The position numbers were made by a program, and so were the translations under genes. Positions 43,070 through 53,391 of a DNA stretch of 64,000 nt are shown piece by piece. Every line of letters starts with the position of its first letter. The stretch's first letter is position 1. The notes beneath the pieces were generated by a model. That model ran no database searches, had not been told where the DNA came from, and saw nothing but the letters and a program-made list of their open reading frames with translations. Source of the stretch: Euphorbia lathyris (Eukaryota > Streptophyta > Magnoliopsida > Malpighiales > Euphorbiaceae); NCBI RefSeq assembly GCF_963576675.1, contig NC_088916.1, positions 21,241,501-21,305,500 of the forward strand, read 5' to 3'.

Positions 43070-44010
43070 GTGTTAGGTTTGTTCAAAATTCAAAATTTTA
43101 ATATTTTGGACGTATTAAGTACTCCCTAAATCCAAATTTCTAATTTTTTTTAGGCCTGTTAGGCACGGATGCAAGTGAGGTGGGCATTCCCCGTCGCCAT
43201 CGGTGACCCATCCCGATGGGGACGGGGAATCACTGGTAAGAATCCCCATGAGACGGGATGGGATAATTTTATCCCCCATGACAGGGATGGGGAATGGTAT
43301 CCCCGTCCCGGACGGATCCCCAATTATTCACATTATAATTAAAATTATACTTTAAATATTATAATTTATAGATTAAATGGAATAAATAAAATATTAGCTA
43401 ATAACTAAACGAAATGCATATTATCTCTGTCATTCTTTCATACAAAATTTAAAATTAGAAAGGAGATGACAAAAGAAATATATACTTATTTTTTTAAAAA
43501 TATAAATGATGACTTTCAAAAAAATATATATAAATAGTGATTCCTGTGGGAGACTGAGATATGGAATAGGAAAAAAATGTTTTTAAACGGGCATGGGGGA
43601 CAAATTTGTCACCGTAAAACTCGCAAGACGGGGATCCGCGACTAGTCGGGGATGGGGATGGGAAATGCATTCCCCGCCCCGCCCCGCCCCGTTTGCATCC
43701 CTACTGTTAGGCATCTCTAAATCCAAATTTCTATTTTTTTTTGCTTGTTAGGCCTCTCTAAATCCAAATTTCTAAATTTTTTGGCTTGTTAGTCATTCCT
43801 AAATCCAGACTTCTAATTTTTTTTTGGACCTATTAGGTCTCTCTAAATCCAAATATCTCATTTTTTTAGCATGTTAGGTCTCCCAAAATCCAAATTTCTA
43901 TTTTTTGGCCTGTTAGGTCATACTTAAATCCAAATTATTAATTTTTTGGCCCGGTAGGCTCTCTTAAATCAAAATTTTTAACTTTTTTTTACATGTTAGG
44001 AATCTTAAAC
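43070..44010. repeat. degenerate ~48-bp tandem array inside the hAT element
   Basis: About eight copies of 'TGTTAGGYCTCTCTAAATCCAAATTTCTAATTTTTTTTGGCC'-like sequence, recognisable by GTTAGG and AAATCCAAATTTCTA. Copies start near 43060, 43156, 43706, 43747, 43788, 43833, 43871 and 43910. The nested MITE (43166-43705) interrupts one of them. Confidence 0.75.
43166..43705. mobile_element. nested hAT MITE with perfect 8-bp duplication
   Basis: Flanked by GTTAGGCA at 43158-43165 and 43706-43713. The inner ends are GGATGCAA-GGGG-GGGAATGC in inverted orientation, GC-rich (CCCCGCCCCGCCCC at the right). 540 bp, no coding sequence. Because it lies inside a tandem array, its target site is itself a repeat unit. 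Confidence 0.8.
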
Positions 44011-44149
44011 AAAATCTAGCTTAAATTATAACACGCATATATATATAAAAAAAAGAGCAAATTCGATTTAGCAAATTTTTTTTTTCGAACGCACGTGTAA
44101 ATTTGGCTCCCCCAACCGAGTAATCTTGTATTCGCCACTGTCTGGTACC

Positions 44150-45424
44150 CGTTATCCGTCAGAAATCTTTTATATATTTAAAAAATATTATTGTATTTTT
44201 AGATGTATGATGTCGGATTCAAGCCTCAACCTTTTGTTCTTTAACCATTCAATGATATCATTAAGCTACTTTATTCTTATTGATTAAGGTTCAATTTGTT
44301 CCATTTTTAGATGGATGATTTATTAAATTTATGCTTTGTTAAATTTGTAATATTTTTTATTTTATGTATTATTTTTAACAGATAACGATACCCACGGGTA
44401 CCAACGAATTAAATAGGACAGATACGAGATGTAAAAAGTATACATGTTAGGATAATGAGATAAATATAAATAATTAAAAAATAAACGAATAAGGATTTGA
44501 GATTGTCACTACGCACGAATAACTTACTCGCAAGGTTGTAAAAAACGCTAGGCGCTAGTCGGACGGACAGGGCCCTCAAAAATTAATCAGGGATTAGTCG
44601 GAATTAATCGGGGATTAATCGGATTTGTATTTTTACATTTTTTATTTGTTAATCAACAAATTATTATATAAATTCAATTAAAATATGTATTATACTATCT
44701 AAAAATAATAATATAAAATTATTTAATATAGAAAAACATGTTTATTTGCAACACATATCTTTAAAAATGTACAAACATCAACATTTCAACAATAATATCA
44801 TTGAAACAACTCAAAATTGAATTATAATAATCCAAAAAAACAAATTCACAGTAAAAAAATGCTTTTGTTTATTGTCGCTTAGGCGGTACTTAGGCGGTCT
44901 AGGCAGCGTCGAGACGATCTAGGCGGAGGCAAGACAGCTAAAAATCACCTAGGAATTAATAAAACATCTAAAGGGACTAATTGGAGAAAATCGCGACGGA
45001 TTCTCAATTTCGAACGTTTAAACGGTCCAGGTGGCCTTCGTTTTGAACAGTGACTCGTTGCTATAAGGTTTTTCTTTTTTTCCTCTTGGTGTGGCTTCAT
45101 TCATATTGTCAATCTTGCCAGCTGCATAAACGCAGCAAAATATAAACCATATAAAGACATTTATGGTTGACATGTAACAATAATAATAATAAATACATTT
45201 TTTTTGGTTCATATTAGGGTATGGTCTATATTTATCCATAAAAGTCATTTATGGTTGACATTTATGTATGAAACACATAATTGTCTTATAAACAATACCC
45301 TGCTATATTTAATGTTTTTGTTTTTTTCCTAAATAAATCTAATCTCCGTTGAATTACATGGATATCTAATCATTACAAAAATTCAGTAGAAAAAAAAATA
45401 TACCCGTAGCAATTTTAGCAAAAG
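44150..45424. other. AT-rich interval with one probable MITE
   Basis: No gene seen. At about 44527-45052 the sequence opens with AAGGTTGTAAAAAACGCTAG and closes with CTTCGTTTTGAACAG, loosely inverted, and contains repeated CTAGGCGG-type words, as in a common plant MITE family. I could not fix a target duplication. The 76-residue minus-strand frame at 45018-45248 is unsupported. Confidence 0.35.
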
Positions 45425-45432
45425 TTTAAAGG

Positions 45433-47218
45433 TGGAGCTGTCAAAATGAGTCATAACCCATTTATTGACTCATTTAACTCATCATTTAAATAGGTTAGGG
45501 TTGACCCTTTTGTAGACTGGGTTATAAAGAGGTTGAGCCATTTAACCCATATAATAAAAGGGTTGAATAGGTTTTTGGCAGGATCAACCTAATAACCCAT
45601 TAGTTTTTTTTTTTTGAATCACCCATTACTTTCTTATTCATCTTAAAACAACCACAAATACTTATTCTTTAATATTAGTAGATTTGAATTATTGAATGAA
45701 ATTTGAATTATTCCTCCACTAAATTAGAATTATTCTCTTCATATTATTCTTTTCATACTTATTCTTTAATATTAGTAGATTTTTCAATTGATTATATATA
45801 GTTTCCTTTGAAATAATATATTTATTTATTTATATAGCTCTGGAATTTTTGAAATTTCATATTTCAAAAATTCTGGAATTTCAAAAATTATAGAATTTCA
45901 AAAATTCTGGAATTCCAGAATCTGAAGAATTCTGGAATTCCATAATCTAAAGAATTCTAGAATTCCAGAATCTGAAGAATTCTGCAATTCTAGAATCTGA
46001 AGAATTCCAAAATCTGGAAATTCTAGAATTTCAAAAATTCTGAAATTCTAGAATATGAAAATTCTGAAATTCTAGAATTTCAAAAATTCTGGAATTTCAG
46101 AATATCTGGAATTTCTGAATTTTTGAAATTCTGAAATTCTGAAATTCCAGATATTCTGAAATTCCAGAAATTTTGGAATTTTGAAAAATTCTAGAAATTT
46201 TGGAATTTTGAAAAATTCTAGAATTTCAGAATCTGACGAATTGAAATTCTAGAATTTCAAAAATTCTGAAATTCCAGAATATGAAAATTCTGGAATTTCA
46301 AAAATTCTAAAATTTTAAAAATTCTAGAATTTCGAAAATTCTGAAATTCCAAAATCTGAAATTGCAGAATCTGGAATATCAAAAATTCTGAAATTTCAGA
46401 AATTCCAGATATTCTGAAATTTCAGAAATTTTGGAATTTTGAAAAATTCTAGAATTCTAGAATTTCAGAATCTAAAGAATTGAAATTCTAGAATTTCAAA
46501 AATTCTGAAATTCCAGAATATGAAAATTCTGGAATTTCAAAAATTCTAAAATTTAAAATTCTAGAATTTAGAAAATTCTGAAATTCCAAAATCTGAAATT
46601 TCAGAATCTGGAATATCAAAAATTCTGAAATTTCAAAAATTTCAGAAATTCTAGATATTCTGAAATTCCGAAAATTCTGAAATTTTGAAAATTCCGAAAT
46701 TTCAAAAATTCTGGAATTTCAAAAATTCTTGATGATTTGGATGATTACTACGTTGTTGTTTGATTTTATAGAACATTACATTATTTGGACTAATAGTTTT
46801 TTACGTGTATGTTAATTGAAATTCAAATGAACAAATTTCTAGGTTTTTTACGCTAGTTCTTTTTGTACTTAGTTGAATTTAAATTGAATTTTAATTACAC
46901 TAAGAGACTATATCATATAACAGGATGAATAACCAGATATTATATTATATTTTAGTTAATTGGGTTAAATGAGTCGATCCGTGTAATTTTTACATTTTCA
47001 TGTTTTTATGTTTCTACGTATTTTTTTGTTTAATTTTTTATTAGATTTAGTTAAATGGGTTAAATGGATCAACCCATATAACCCATTTAATAAATGGGTT
47101 GTCATTTTGACCTCTATACAAATAGGTTATTACAACCCATTTATTAAATGGGTTGGATTGGGTCAACCCATTTATTAAATAGGTTGGGTCAATCTTTTTA
47201 GCCATTTTGACACCTCTA
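45433..47218. mobile_element. hAT MITE with internal self-complementary minisatellite
   Basis: The ends TGGAGCTGTCAAAATG and TAGAGGTGTCAAAATG are inverted, and the flanks carry a perfect 8-bp duplication TTTAAAGG (45425-45432 and 47219-47226). Next to both ends are AACCCATTTATTAAATGGGTT-type palindromic words. The centre is the minisatellite at 45840-46735. No transposase. Confidence 0.85.
45840..46735. repeat. 'GGAATTTCAAAAATTCT' minisatellite, self-complementary
   Basis: Nearly 900 bp of degenerate 11-20-bp units made of AATTCTGGAATTCC, TTTCAAAAATTCTG and close variants. Because AATTCTGGAATTCCAGAATT-type words are their own complement, the array could form many short hairpins. One longer block of about 250 bp (from about 46165 and again from about 46420) is itself duplicated. 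Confidence 0.85.
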
Positions 47219-47723
47219 TTTAAAGGTATAATTTTATTTCTAATGTTAGTGGCGAATAACAATTTTTTTTAATATTCACAAGTTGTGTGAATTTAAAAAA
47301 TAATTTATCAAATTATCTTTTTTAGTTTATTATCTACATTTCAAACATGTTTCGTTTAAATAAGTAATAAGTAAAAAATCCGGATCTGATAGAGATTTTT
47401 CTTCCTTCTTTAATGTAAGCGCATTGCGCAAATTAAAAAAAAAAAGTAATAAGTAAAAAGTCATAAATATATTATTAGACATTAAAAAAATTATAATAAA
47501 AATATATTGTATGATAACCCCATTATTTCGCTGGATTTAAAATATTAATGTTCAATTCTATTATTTTCTCACTTTATCCCTATTATTTATACAATTAGAC
47601 CTTGCTTGATAACCTACTTAGGGCCTGTTAGCTAGTAAAACCTCTATAAATGCATATCATTGGAATCGGAAAAAATATTTATTAATCGAGATTATTTATT
47701 TATCGATAAATATTCATTAGATA

Positions 47724-47979
47724 CAGTAAAACCTCTATAAATGCATATCCTTAGGACCGGAAAAAAATATTCATTAAGCGAGATTATTTATTTATCGATA
47801 AATGAATAAATTATTCATTTATCGATAAATTAATAAATTATTCATTTATCGATAAATATTCATTAGATATGTAATTATCTTGTTTAGAAAATATATTATT
47901 TGATTGATTTGTAATTATCACATTAGCGTAATTACAAATCAATCAAATAATTATATATATTTTCATTGGGTAGTTATAT

Positions 47980-48051
<72 letters not shown>

Positions 48052-48235
48052 ATGTAATTTAATAATTATTACTTTATATTTTCATTGGGCCCTTAAGGAT
48101 TTAAATATTTTTTATTAATTAATGCATTTAGCGAGGTTATTACTTTAGTCCACTGGTCCAAGTCGGGACCGGAAGAATTTATTATATAATCGAGGTTATT
48201 ACTTTATCGAATATTCATTTATCGAGGTTTAACTG
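47724..48235. mobile_element. nested 512-bp Tigger-type MITE
   Basis: Starts CAGTAAAACCTCTATAAATG and ends TCGAGGTTTAACTG, with TA at 47722-47723 and 48236-48237. It shares its start, a 23-bp hairpin region and its last 200 bp with the outer copy, so it is a short derivative of the same family that landed in a relative. Confidence 0.75.
47895..47951. repeat. 23-bp perfect hairpin, first of two copies
   Basis: ATTATTTGATTGATTTGTAA, then TTA, is followed after an 11-base loop by its exact complement. The same hairpin recurs at about 48263-48319 with one change in the loop. It may be an element-internal regulatory fold-back or a tiny nested MITE. Confidence 0.7.
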
Positions 48236-48310
48236 TATGTAATTATCTTGTTTAGGAAATATATTATTTGATTGATTTGTAATTATCACATTAGCATAAT
48301 TACAAATCAA

Positions 48311-48751
48311 TCAAATAATTGCAAGATTCGTTCAGAAGATGCTAATGTTCCTGAACCAGAAGTTAGTCAATTAGATGAAGATATCCAAAGATTAAGTGAT
48401 GTCATTTCTAATTTATGCTATAGAAATGTGATGGATGTCGAACATCTTTTGAACTATCCTAGCGAGAATGATGCAGTTATGAAATCGCCTACAAACGAAG
48501 AAATTATCCAGTCAATAATGAACAATGATGATGAAAATGATCCAGAGCCAGATGATAGTTGTGTTGTTGTAAATGTATCGTCAAAGGAGGGCTTTCAAGC
48601 AACGATCACCTTAAACAACTACTTGTTACAACATGAGCAAAATATACCAGAAGTTGTGTTTGCACTATAAAAAGTTAAGAATGGTGTTCATTTTGGTTTA
48701 GGTGGAAAGAAAAAACAATCAACTATAGATGCATTTTTTCAGAAAAAATGA
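48311..48751 (+). pseudogene. C-terminal end of a Tigger/pogo-type transposase
   Basis: The frame reads KIRSEDANVPEP, then an acidic region (NDDENDPEPDDS) and a helical tail (LNNYLLQHEQNIPEVV), then a TAA at 48668-48670. In the same frame it continues VKNGVHFGLGGKKKQSTIDAFFQKK to a natural TGA at 48749-48751. An acidic stretch followed by a Lys-rich end fits the last part of plant Tigger (CENP-B-like DDE) transposases. The last residues, QSTIDAFF at 48716-48739, match the PCNA-binding box QxxIxxFF. The DNA-binding and DDE domains are gone. Confidence 0.6.
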
Positions 48752-48778
48752 CTTCTAGTTGATTGATTAAAAGGTTTT

Positions 48779-48835
<57 letters not shown>

Positions 48836-49019
48836 TGTAATTTAATAATTATTACTTTATATTTTCATTGGGCCCTTAAGGATTTAAATATTTTTTATTA
48901 CTTAATGCATTTAGCGAGGTTATTACTTTAGTCCATTGGCCCAAGTCGGGACCGGAAGAATTTATTATATAATCGAGGTTATTACTTTATCGAATATTCA
49001 TTTATTGAGGTTTAACTAT

Positions 49020-49184
49020 AGTTGTTAAGGTTACTGTTAGCTGATTGCAGTTGCAGTAAATTGTTAGCTGTTTAATTACTAGTGTTTGGTAAAATTATAT
49101 TGAAATGTTGCTGTTCGGATTTAAAATGTCTAAAATGGACATGTTTTAAATTAATCAACGATGAAATTATAAAAGAGAAAATAT
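49020..49184. other. AT-rich spacer, possible half MITE
   Basis: 49020-49145 contains GCTGATTGCAGTTGCAG and TAGTGTTTGGTAAAATTAT. Sequence near 50880-51000 (GCTGCAGTTTTC, ACCAAACGCTAT) resembles its complement, so one MITE may have been split by the insertions between. Uncertain. Confidence 0.3.
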
Positions 49185-49675
49185 GAAAAGATATTCATAA
49201 CGTTTACAACTAGGAATAATTTTACTCTTAACGTCTAAAATGGTGCAATTTTACTCATAACGCTGGCAGCTAAGAGCAATTTTACCCTTAACATTGGCAA
49301 GTTGGATAAATTTTAGATATTCTTAGAAAACGTAGATATTTTATTTTTTATTTTACACCAATTGCACATATCCGTAGTTCTAAAAAAGATTTTATATTCT
49401 TTTGTGATTTAATAATGAAATTGAAAATTAATATTTATAAATTCCGCGAAATATTTAATTTTTTTTTGTCCAACTCGTACAAAAGACGATATTTTTTTTA
49501 AAAAAAAATCACGTCTAATCATATGTTTGTGATCTGTTATTAACAATGATAAAATGGTGCACATGTGAAGTGTAAGATGACAATATTCATGACCAAGAAG
49601 ACAGTTTGATAAATTATTTCTCAAATTGACTCAACTTGTCATTTAGGGGTAAAATTGCTTTTGGCTGCTAACATT
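49185..49675. mobile_element. Mutator-type MITE, truncated
   Basis: Same family as 51310-51887: AGGAATAATTTTACTCTTAA and GTCTAAAATGGTGCAATTTT near 49215 and the inverted GGGGTAAAATTGC near 49650. The right end is cut where LINE sequence begins. Confidence 0.6.
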
Positions 49676-49679
49676 AGAG

Positions 49680-50770
49680 GTAGAAAGACATGGACTGACA
49701 TTCATCATTTGAGGATCGACGATGGGGGTCCCACTTCTGACACGATTCTCTTTGGAGGGTCCTTGAGATTTATTTTGACTGCTATTTGCCTCGTCATTCC
49801 CAATTCATCAACTTCTTCAGCACTCTTCGTAGCATTCATTTTGGCTCACAGGTGTCGATGATCTGGCGTGTTGCAGCTGTCACTTGCATCTGGTTAATCT
49901 GGTATTGCAGGAATGAAGTAATCTTTAAGGCAGTTTCTCCTTCTATTTAGCACTCGAAGATCACCTTCTTTCGAATAATTCGAGAGTCCTTTGCCACTTC
50001 TAAAGGTTTTTGCTCTTCGCGGAGAGATGTTGTTATCTTATCCCGCTTTCTGGCTTCTCTTAGGCCGCCTTCTGCTCCCAATATTATTCTGGTCCATTGG
50101 CTTAAACCTCCTCCGGGCTGGGTTAAAGTCAATATGGACGGCTCTGCTTTTGGCACTCCTGGTGAGGCAGGAGCCGGAGGTATTTTTTGCAACTATCGAG
50201 GCTTTTCCAAAGGTTGTTTTGCTTTTTCTACCCCTCATTCTTTTGCTTATATGGCTGAATTGAGAGCCGCTATTTTCGCAATTGAACTTGCTTGGGAGAA
50301 AAATTGGCATCAGCTTTGGGTTGAGTCAGACTCAATGTACGTAGTTAGTCTGCTTAGACATCGTTCCATGGATGTTCCTTGGAGTATTCGACAAGAGTGG
50401 TTGCATTGTCTCAGTATTTGCTCTAGGATGAACATTCTCTTTTCACACATCTTTAGGGAAGGAAATAGAGTTACTGATGCATTGGCAGAGTTTGAAGTCT
50501 CTTCCTCAGTGATCAATTGGTGGTCTTCAGCTCCTGCTTTTTGCCACAAGTTTATCAATGATGATATTTATAGTATTTTTCACTTGCGTTTTTCTTAACT
50601 TTTCCTAAACTTTTCTCCTCCCCCCTTCTTTTTGTTTGTTCTCCTTCCTCTCTCTTGTTCAAACACTCACTTTTTTTATTAATATATTGCGGGTTTGACA
50701 ATTCTTAGGCCATGGGTGCTCACGCCGCCCAAGTTCTGTCTCGTCCCAATTTCTATGAAAAAAATGTTAT
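49680..50770 (+). mobile_element. LINE 3' end (5'-truncated)
   Basis: The unit holds only the last part of ORF2 and ends near 50760 with TTTCTATGAAAAAAA, an A-tail-type end. 5' truncation is normal for LINE insertions. A related 3' end lies on the other strand at 56826-57740. Confidence 0.7.
49790..50598 (+). pseudogene. LINE ORF2 C-terminus: zinc-finger RVT and RNase H domains
   Basis: The frame reads INFFSTLRSIHFGSQV, WRVAAVTCIWLIWYCRNEV (reverse-transcriptase-associated region), has a TAG near 49948-49950, then KPPPGWVKVNMDGSAFGTPG (first Asp of RNase H), AELRAAIFAIELAW (Glu), LWVESDSMYVV (Asp) and FREGNRVTDALAEF (final His/Asp region), stopping at 50596-50598. RNase H in plant L1 elements removes the RNA strand after reverse transcription. 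The domain looks intact from 50134, but without RT it is a fragment. Confidence 0.8.
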
Positions 50771-51036
50771 AGAAATATAAAAAATGTTAAAGAATAAACA
50801 TATTTTGTAGAAATAAGAAGGATAATTTTGTCAAGAACAAATAACTACAAACAACTGTTTATTAAAAGCTCCAAATATGAGTTTTTCGTAAAACGCTGCA
50901 GTTTTCAAAGAAAATGCTAAACGTTGCGGTTATATAAACATAACCAAACGCTATATTTCCTGCAGTTTGGAATGAAATGCTAAACGCTCATCCGAAAAGC
51001 TGAAACAAGCACCATCTTAATCACTTAAATTACACT
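50771..51036. other. AT-rich spacer
   Basis: No gene. Contains repeated AAACGCT words (AAAACGCTGCAG, GCTAAACG, AAACGCTATA, GCTAAACGCTCA) that look like one arm of a MITE. Confidence 0.3.
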
Positions 51037-51039
51037 GTT

Positions 51040-51292
51040 AAGCACTTATTTACTTTAAGTGCATTTGATAACGGTTGTTTCTCCGTTACTTAAATTAGTT
51101 AAGTAAGTTAAAAATCATTTATTTTGATAAGTCAAAATATTTAATTTAACATTTTAAGTTAAACATTAACTAATATTTTTATAAAAGTTAAATCATTCAA
51201 TACTTTCAGCACTTATATTATTCAACACTTAAAATTCAGTACTTATTTTTTTCAGCACTTAATTTTCAGTTTTATCAAACAACACCTTATAC
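51040..51292. mobile_element. short MITE
   Basis: Opens TAAGTGCATTTGATAAC near 51056 and closes GTTTTATCAAACAACACCTTA near 51272, in inverted orientation (TAAGGTGTTGTTTGATAAAAC). TTCAGCACTTA recurs inside. Target duplication not resolved; class uncertain, possibly hAT. Confidence 0.5.
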
Positions 51293-51309
51293 TTTTCCTT
51301 TTTAAGAAT

Positions 51310-51887
51310 GGATAAGGTATAAAAATACCCCTAATGTTTATGGGTATGAGCAATTTTACTCTTAACGTCTAAAATAATGCAATTTTACCCCTAACATTGA
51401 AAGCGAAGAGCAATTTTACCTCTAACATTGGAAAGTTGGTCAATTTCAGAAATTATTATAAAACACAGATATTTTGTATATTATTATACACTAATTGCAT
51501 GTAAGTTAATTCTAAAAAAAATATTTCATATTTTTTATGATTTAATAATATTATACACTAATTCGATGAAATATTTGAATTTTTTTATTGTCCAACTCGT
51601 ACAAAATACAATATATTTTTAAAATTTTTTAAAAAGAAGTTCACGTTTAATCATATGTTTGTGATCTGTTATTAATGAGTGATAAAATGAGACACATGTG
51701 AAGTATAGATGACAAAATTCATGACCGAGAAGACAATTTGATGAATAATTTCTCCAAATTGACCCAACTTGTAAACGTTAGGGGTAAACTTGCTCTAGAC
51801 TGTCCACGTTAAAGGTAAAATTGTATCATTTTAGATGTTAGGATTGTTCCTAATGGTAAATGTTATGATATTTTTGCACCTTATCCC
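51310..51887. mobile_element. Mutator-type MITE with long inverted repeats
   Basis: Ends GGATAAGGTATAAAAATACC and (G)GGATAAGGTGCAAAAATATC are inverted, and the similarity runs on for about 130 bp through CAATTTTACCCCTAACRTT words. Flanks carry a perfect 10-bp duplication TTTTAAGAAT (51300-51309 and 51888-51897), in the size range of Mutator elements. Related sequence occurs at 49185-49675 and 12110-12160. No coding sequence. Confidence 0.8.
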
Positions 51888-51919
51888 TTTTAAGAATTAA
51901 GTCTTTGTTTCTATCAGGC

Positions 51920-52230
51920 TTAAGACCCTTCTGAACTTGGCGTAAAAAATCGATTGACCCCCTGAACTTACAAAGTATTTAGTTAGTTTCCTAAACTTTC
52001 TTAAAGGAACTTATTTGCTACTTAAATTTGTTTAAAGTGACATATTAGCCCATAAATTTGCTTATATTGATCTTTAGCCGTGTAAAGTGATGTACATTTT
52101 AATTTGTTCAAATCCAAACTTAGAGTGTTAATCATGTCACTTTAAACAAATTCAGAAGGTTAACAACATTTTGTAAGTTTAATGGGTCAATCGGTTTTTT
52201 AAACCAATTTCGATAGACTCCTAATATATT
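51920..52230. mobile_element. MITE with ~60-bp inverted repeats
   Basis: The left arm AAAAAATCGATTGACCC, CTGAACTTACAAA and AAGTGACATATTAG has its complement on the right (TGTCACTTTAAACAAATTC, TTTGTAAGTTTAATGGGTCA, ATCGGTTTTTTAAACC). The target duplication is unclear. Confidence 0.6.
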
Positions 52231-53116
52231 AAGCCATTTTTGTAATAAATGTAATCCATGTAATATAAGACACCATTTGTTTGCTGGAAAATATTGTGGC
52301 AGAAAAATATTTTTCTAATTTTTTGGTGTTTATTTGTTTAGAAAATAAGTCAATCGAAAATTTTAGGCTAATTAACAGAACAATATACGAAGAAAGTTAG
52401 GAAAACGTTTTACCTTCTTAAAAAAAAAGTAAAACGTTTTCCTAAGCATTTTGACCCATACTCCATTTCTTCTTAATTTTTTGAAAATAGTAGTCACCCA
52501 CCATTCAAGGTCGATCCTTAGCCAAAGCAGGAGGGGCGTCTGTCTAGGGCCAAAGGGGCAGAGGAGGCCAAAAGTAACATTTTTATAATAAAAAAAGTAT
52601 AGAATTAAATTTCAAAAGATGAAAATACAATAATTCAAAGGTCTAAACAATCACAACACACATCCACGATCCAAGGGTAGAGGGTCTAAAAAGTAACATT
52701 TTTATAAAAAAAACATATATATGAATGTTACGTTTAGAGTATATTGATGTATAATGATTTTGCATCTAAAAAGCTAATAGATAATATTTTGTATCAATAA
52801 CTGCATATTTAAAGTGAAAAAAAAATCTATGTGAAATTGAATGTGTTTATTAATAATGTATAATAAAAGAAAGTGTTATTTTAAAAAAACTTTTTAGTAC
52901 AAAAATAAATCAAATTTTGCAAACTGATATAGCACAAAATAAAAAGAATGGATCTGGATACATGTATCAATCAGAAGTTTTATTATAAAGCATAACTAAC
53001 TGGACACATGGACTAATAAGCTTTCTGGACTTCAAATGTACGCTTATATTCCCAATAACACACAGTATCTCACGGAAAAGTGAAAAGAGAATAGTACCAG
53101 AGTCAATTAATTGCTT
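52231..53116. other. AT-rich spacer with a hairpin
   Basis: No gene. AGGAAAACGTTTTAC at 52399-52413 pairs exactly with GTAAAACGTTTTCCT at 52429-52443. GGCCAAAGGGGCAGAGGAGGCC near 52550 looks like a fragment of the GGGCC-ended hAT family. Confidence 0.4.
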
Positions 53117-53170
53117 ACACGTGGAAAGGTACTCAATCTCATATATATTTTCAGATCTTTATAAATAGCT
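53117..53170 (+). promoter_or_regulatory. probable promoter of the receptor kinase gene
   Basis: ACACGTGG at 53117-53124 holds a CACGTG G-box of the abscisic-acid-response type, and TTTATAAATAGC at about 53157-53168 is a good plant TATA box. They lie about 230-270 bp before the start of the coding frame. TTGAC (W-box core) at about 53234 is too short a word to weigh much. Confidence 0.4.
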
Positions 53171-53391
53171 CATTGACAAACGTCATAAGATACACATTCA
53201 TTCTCCAAACACATACTATTTTTAAGTACATTATTGACTTAAGCATCGAAGAAAGGACGTTGGACTCAGACACTTTTTATTGATCGTTCCAAATCCTTTC
53301 AAGTCTGATCATGATCGATCGTTGTGTAGATTAAGAGCCATCACAAACATTTACCTATCCTTTATACAGTTTTTAAACTCAGACACCCCAT

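Larger units (their letters stand above)
42936..44140. mobile_element. hAT-like non-autonomous element with internal tandem array
   Basis: The ends CAAGGGCGTAGACAG and the complement of the right end CAGTGGCGAATACAA agree at 10 of 15 positions. The flanks carry an 8-bp duplication with one mismatch (CCTGGTAC at 42928-42935, TCTGGTAC at 44141-44148). Inside is a tandem array (see the 43070 entry) and a second, nested element. No transposase. Confidence 0.7.
47633..49018. mobile_element. Tigger/pogo-type (Tc1-mariner) element remnant, outer copy
   Basis: Left end GTAAAACCTCTATAAATGC at 47635, right end GAGGTTTAACTA near 49018; the family ends are CAGTAAAACCTC / GAGGTTTAACTG with TA target sites. 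A second copy is nested within (47724-48235). It contains a C-terminal transposase relic and two long (AT)n runs (about 47981-48047 and 48779-48832). The catalytic core is missing. Confidence 0.65.
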
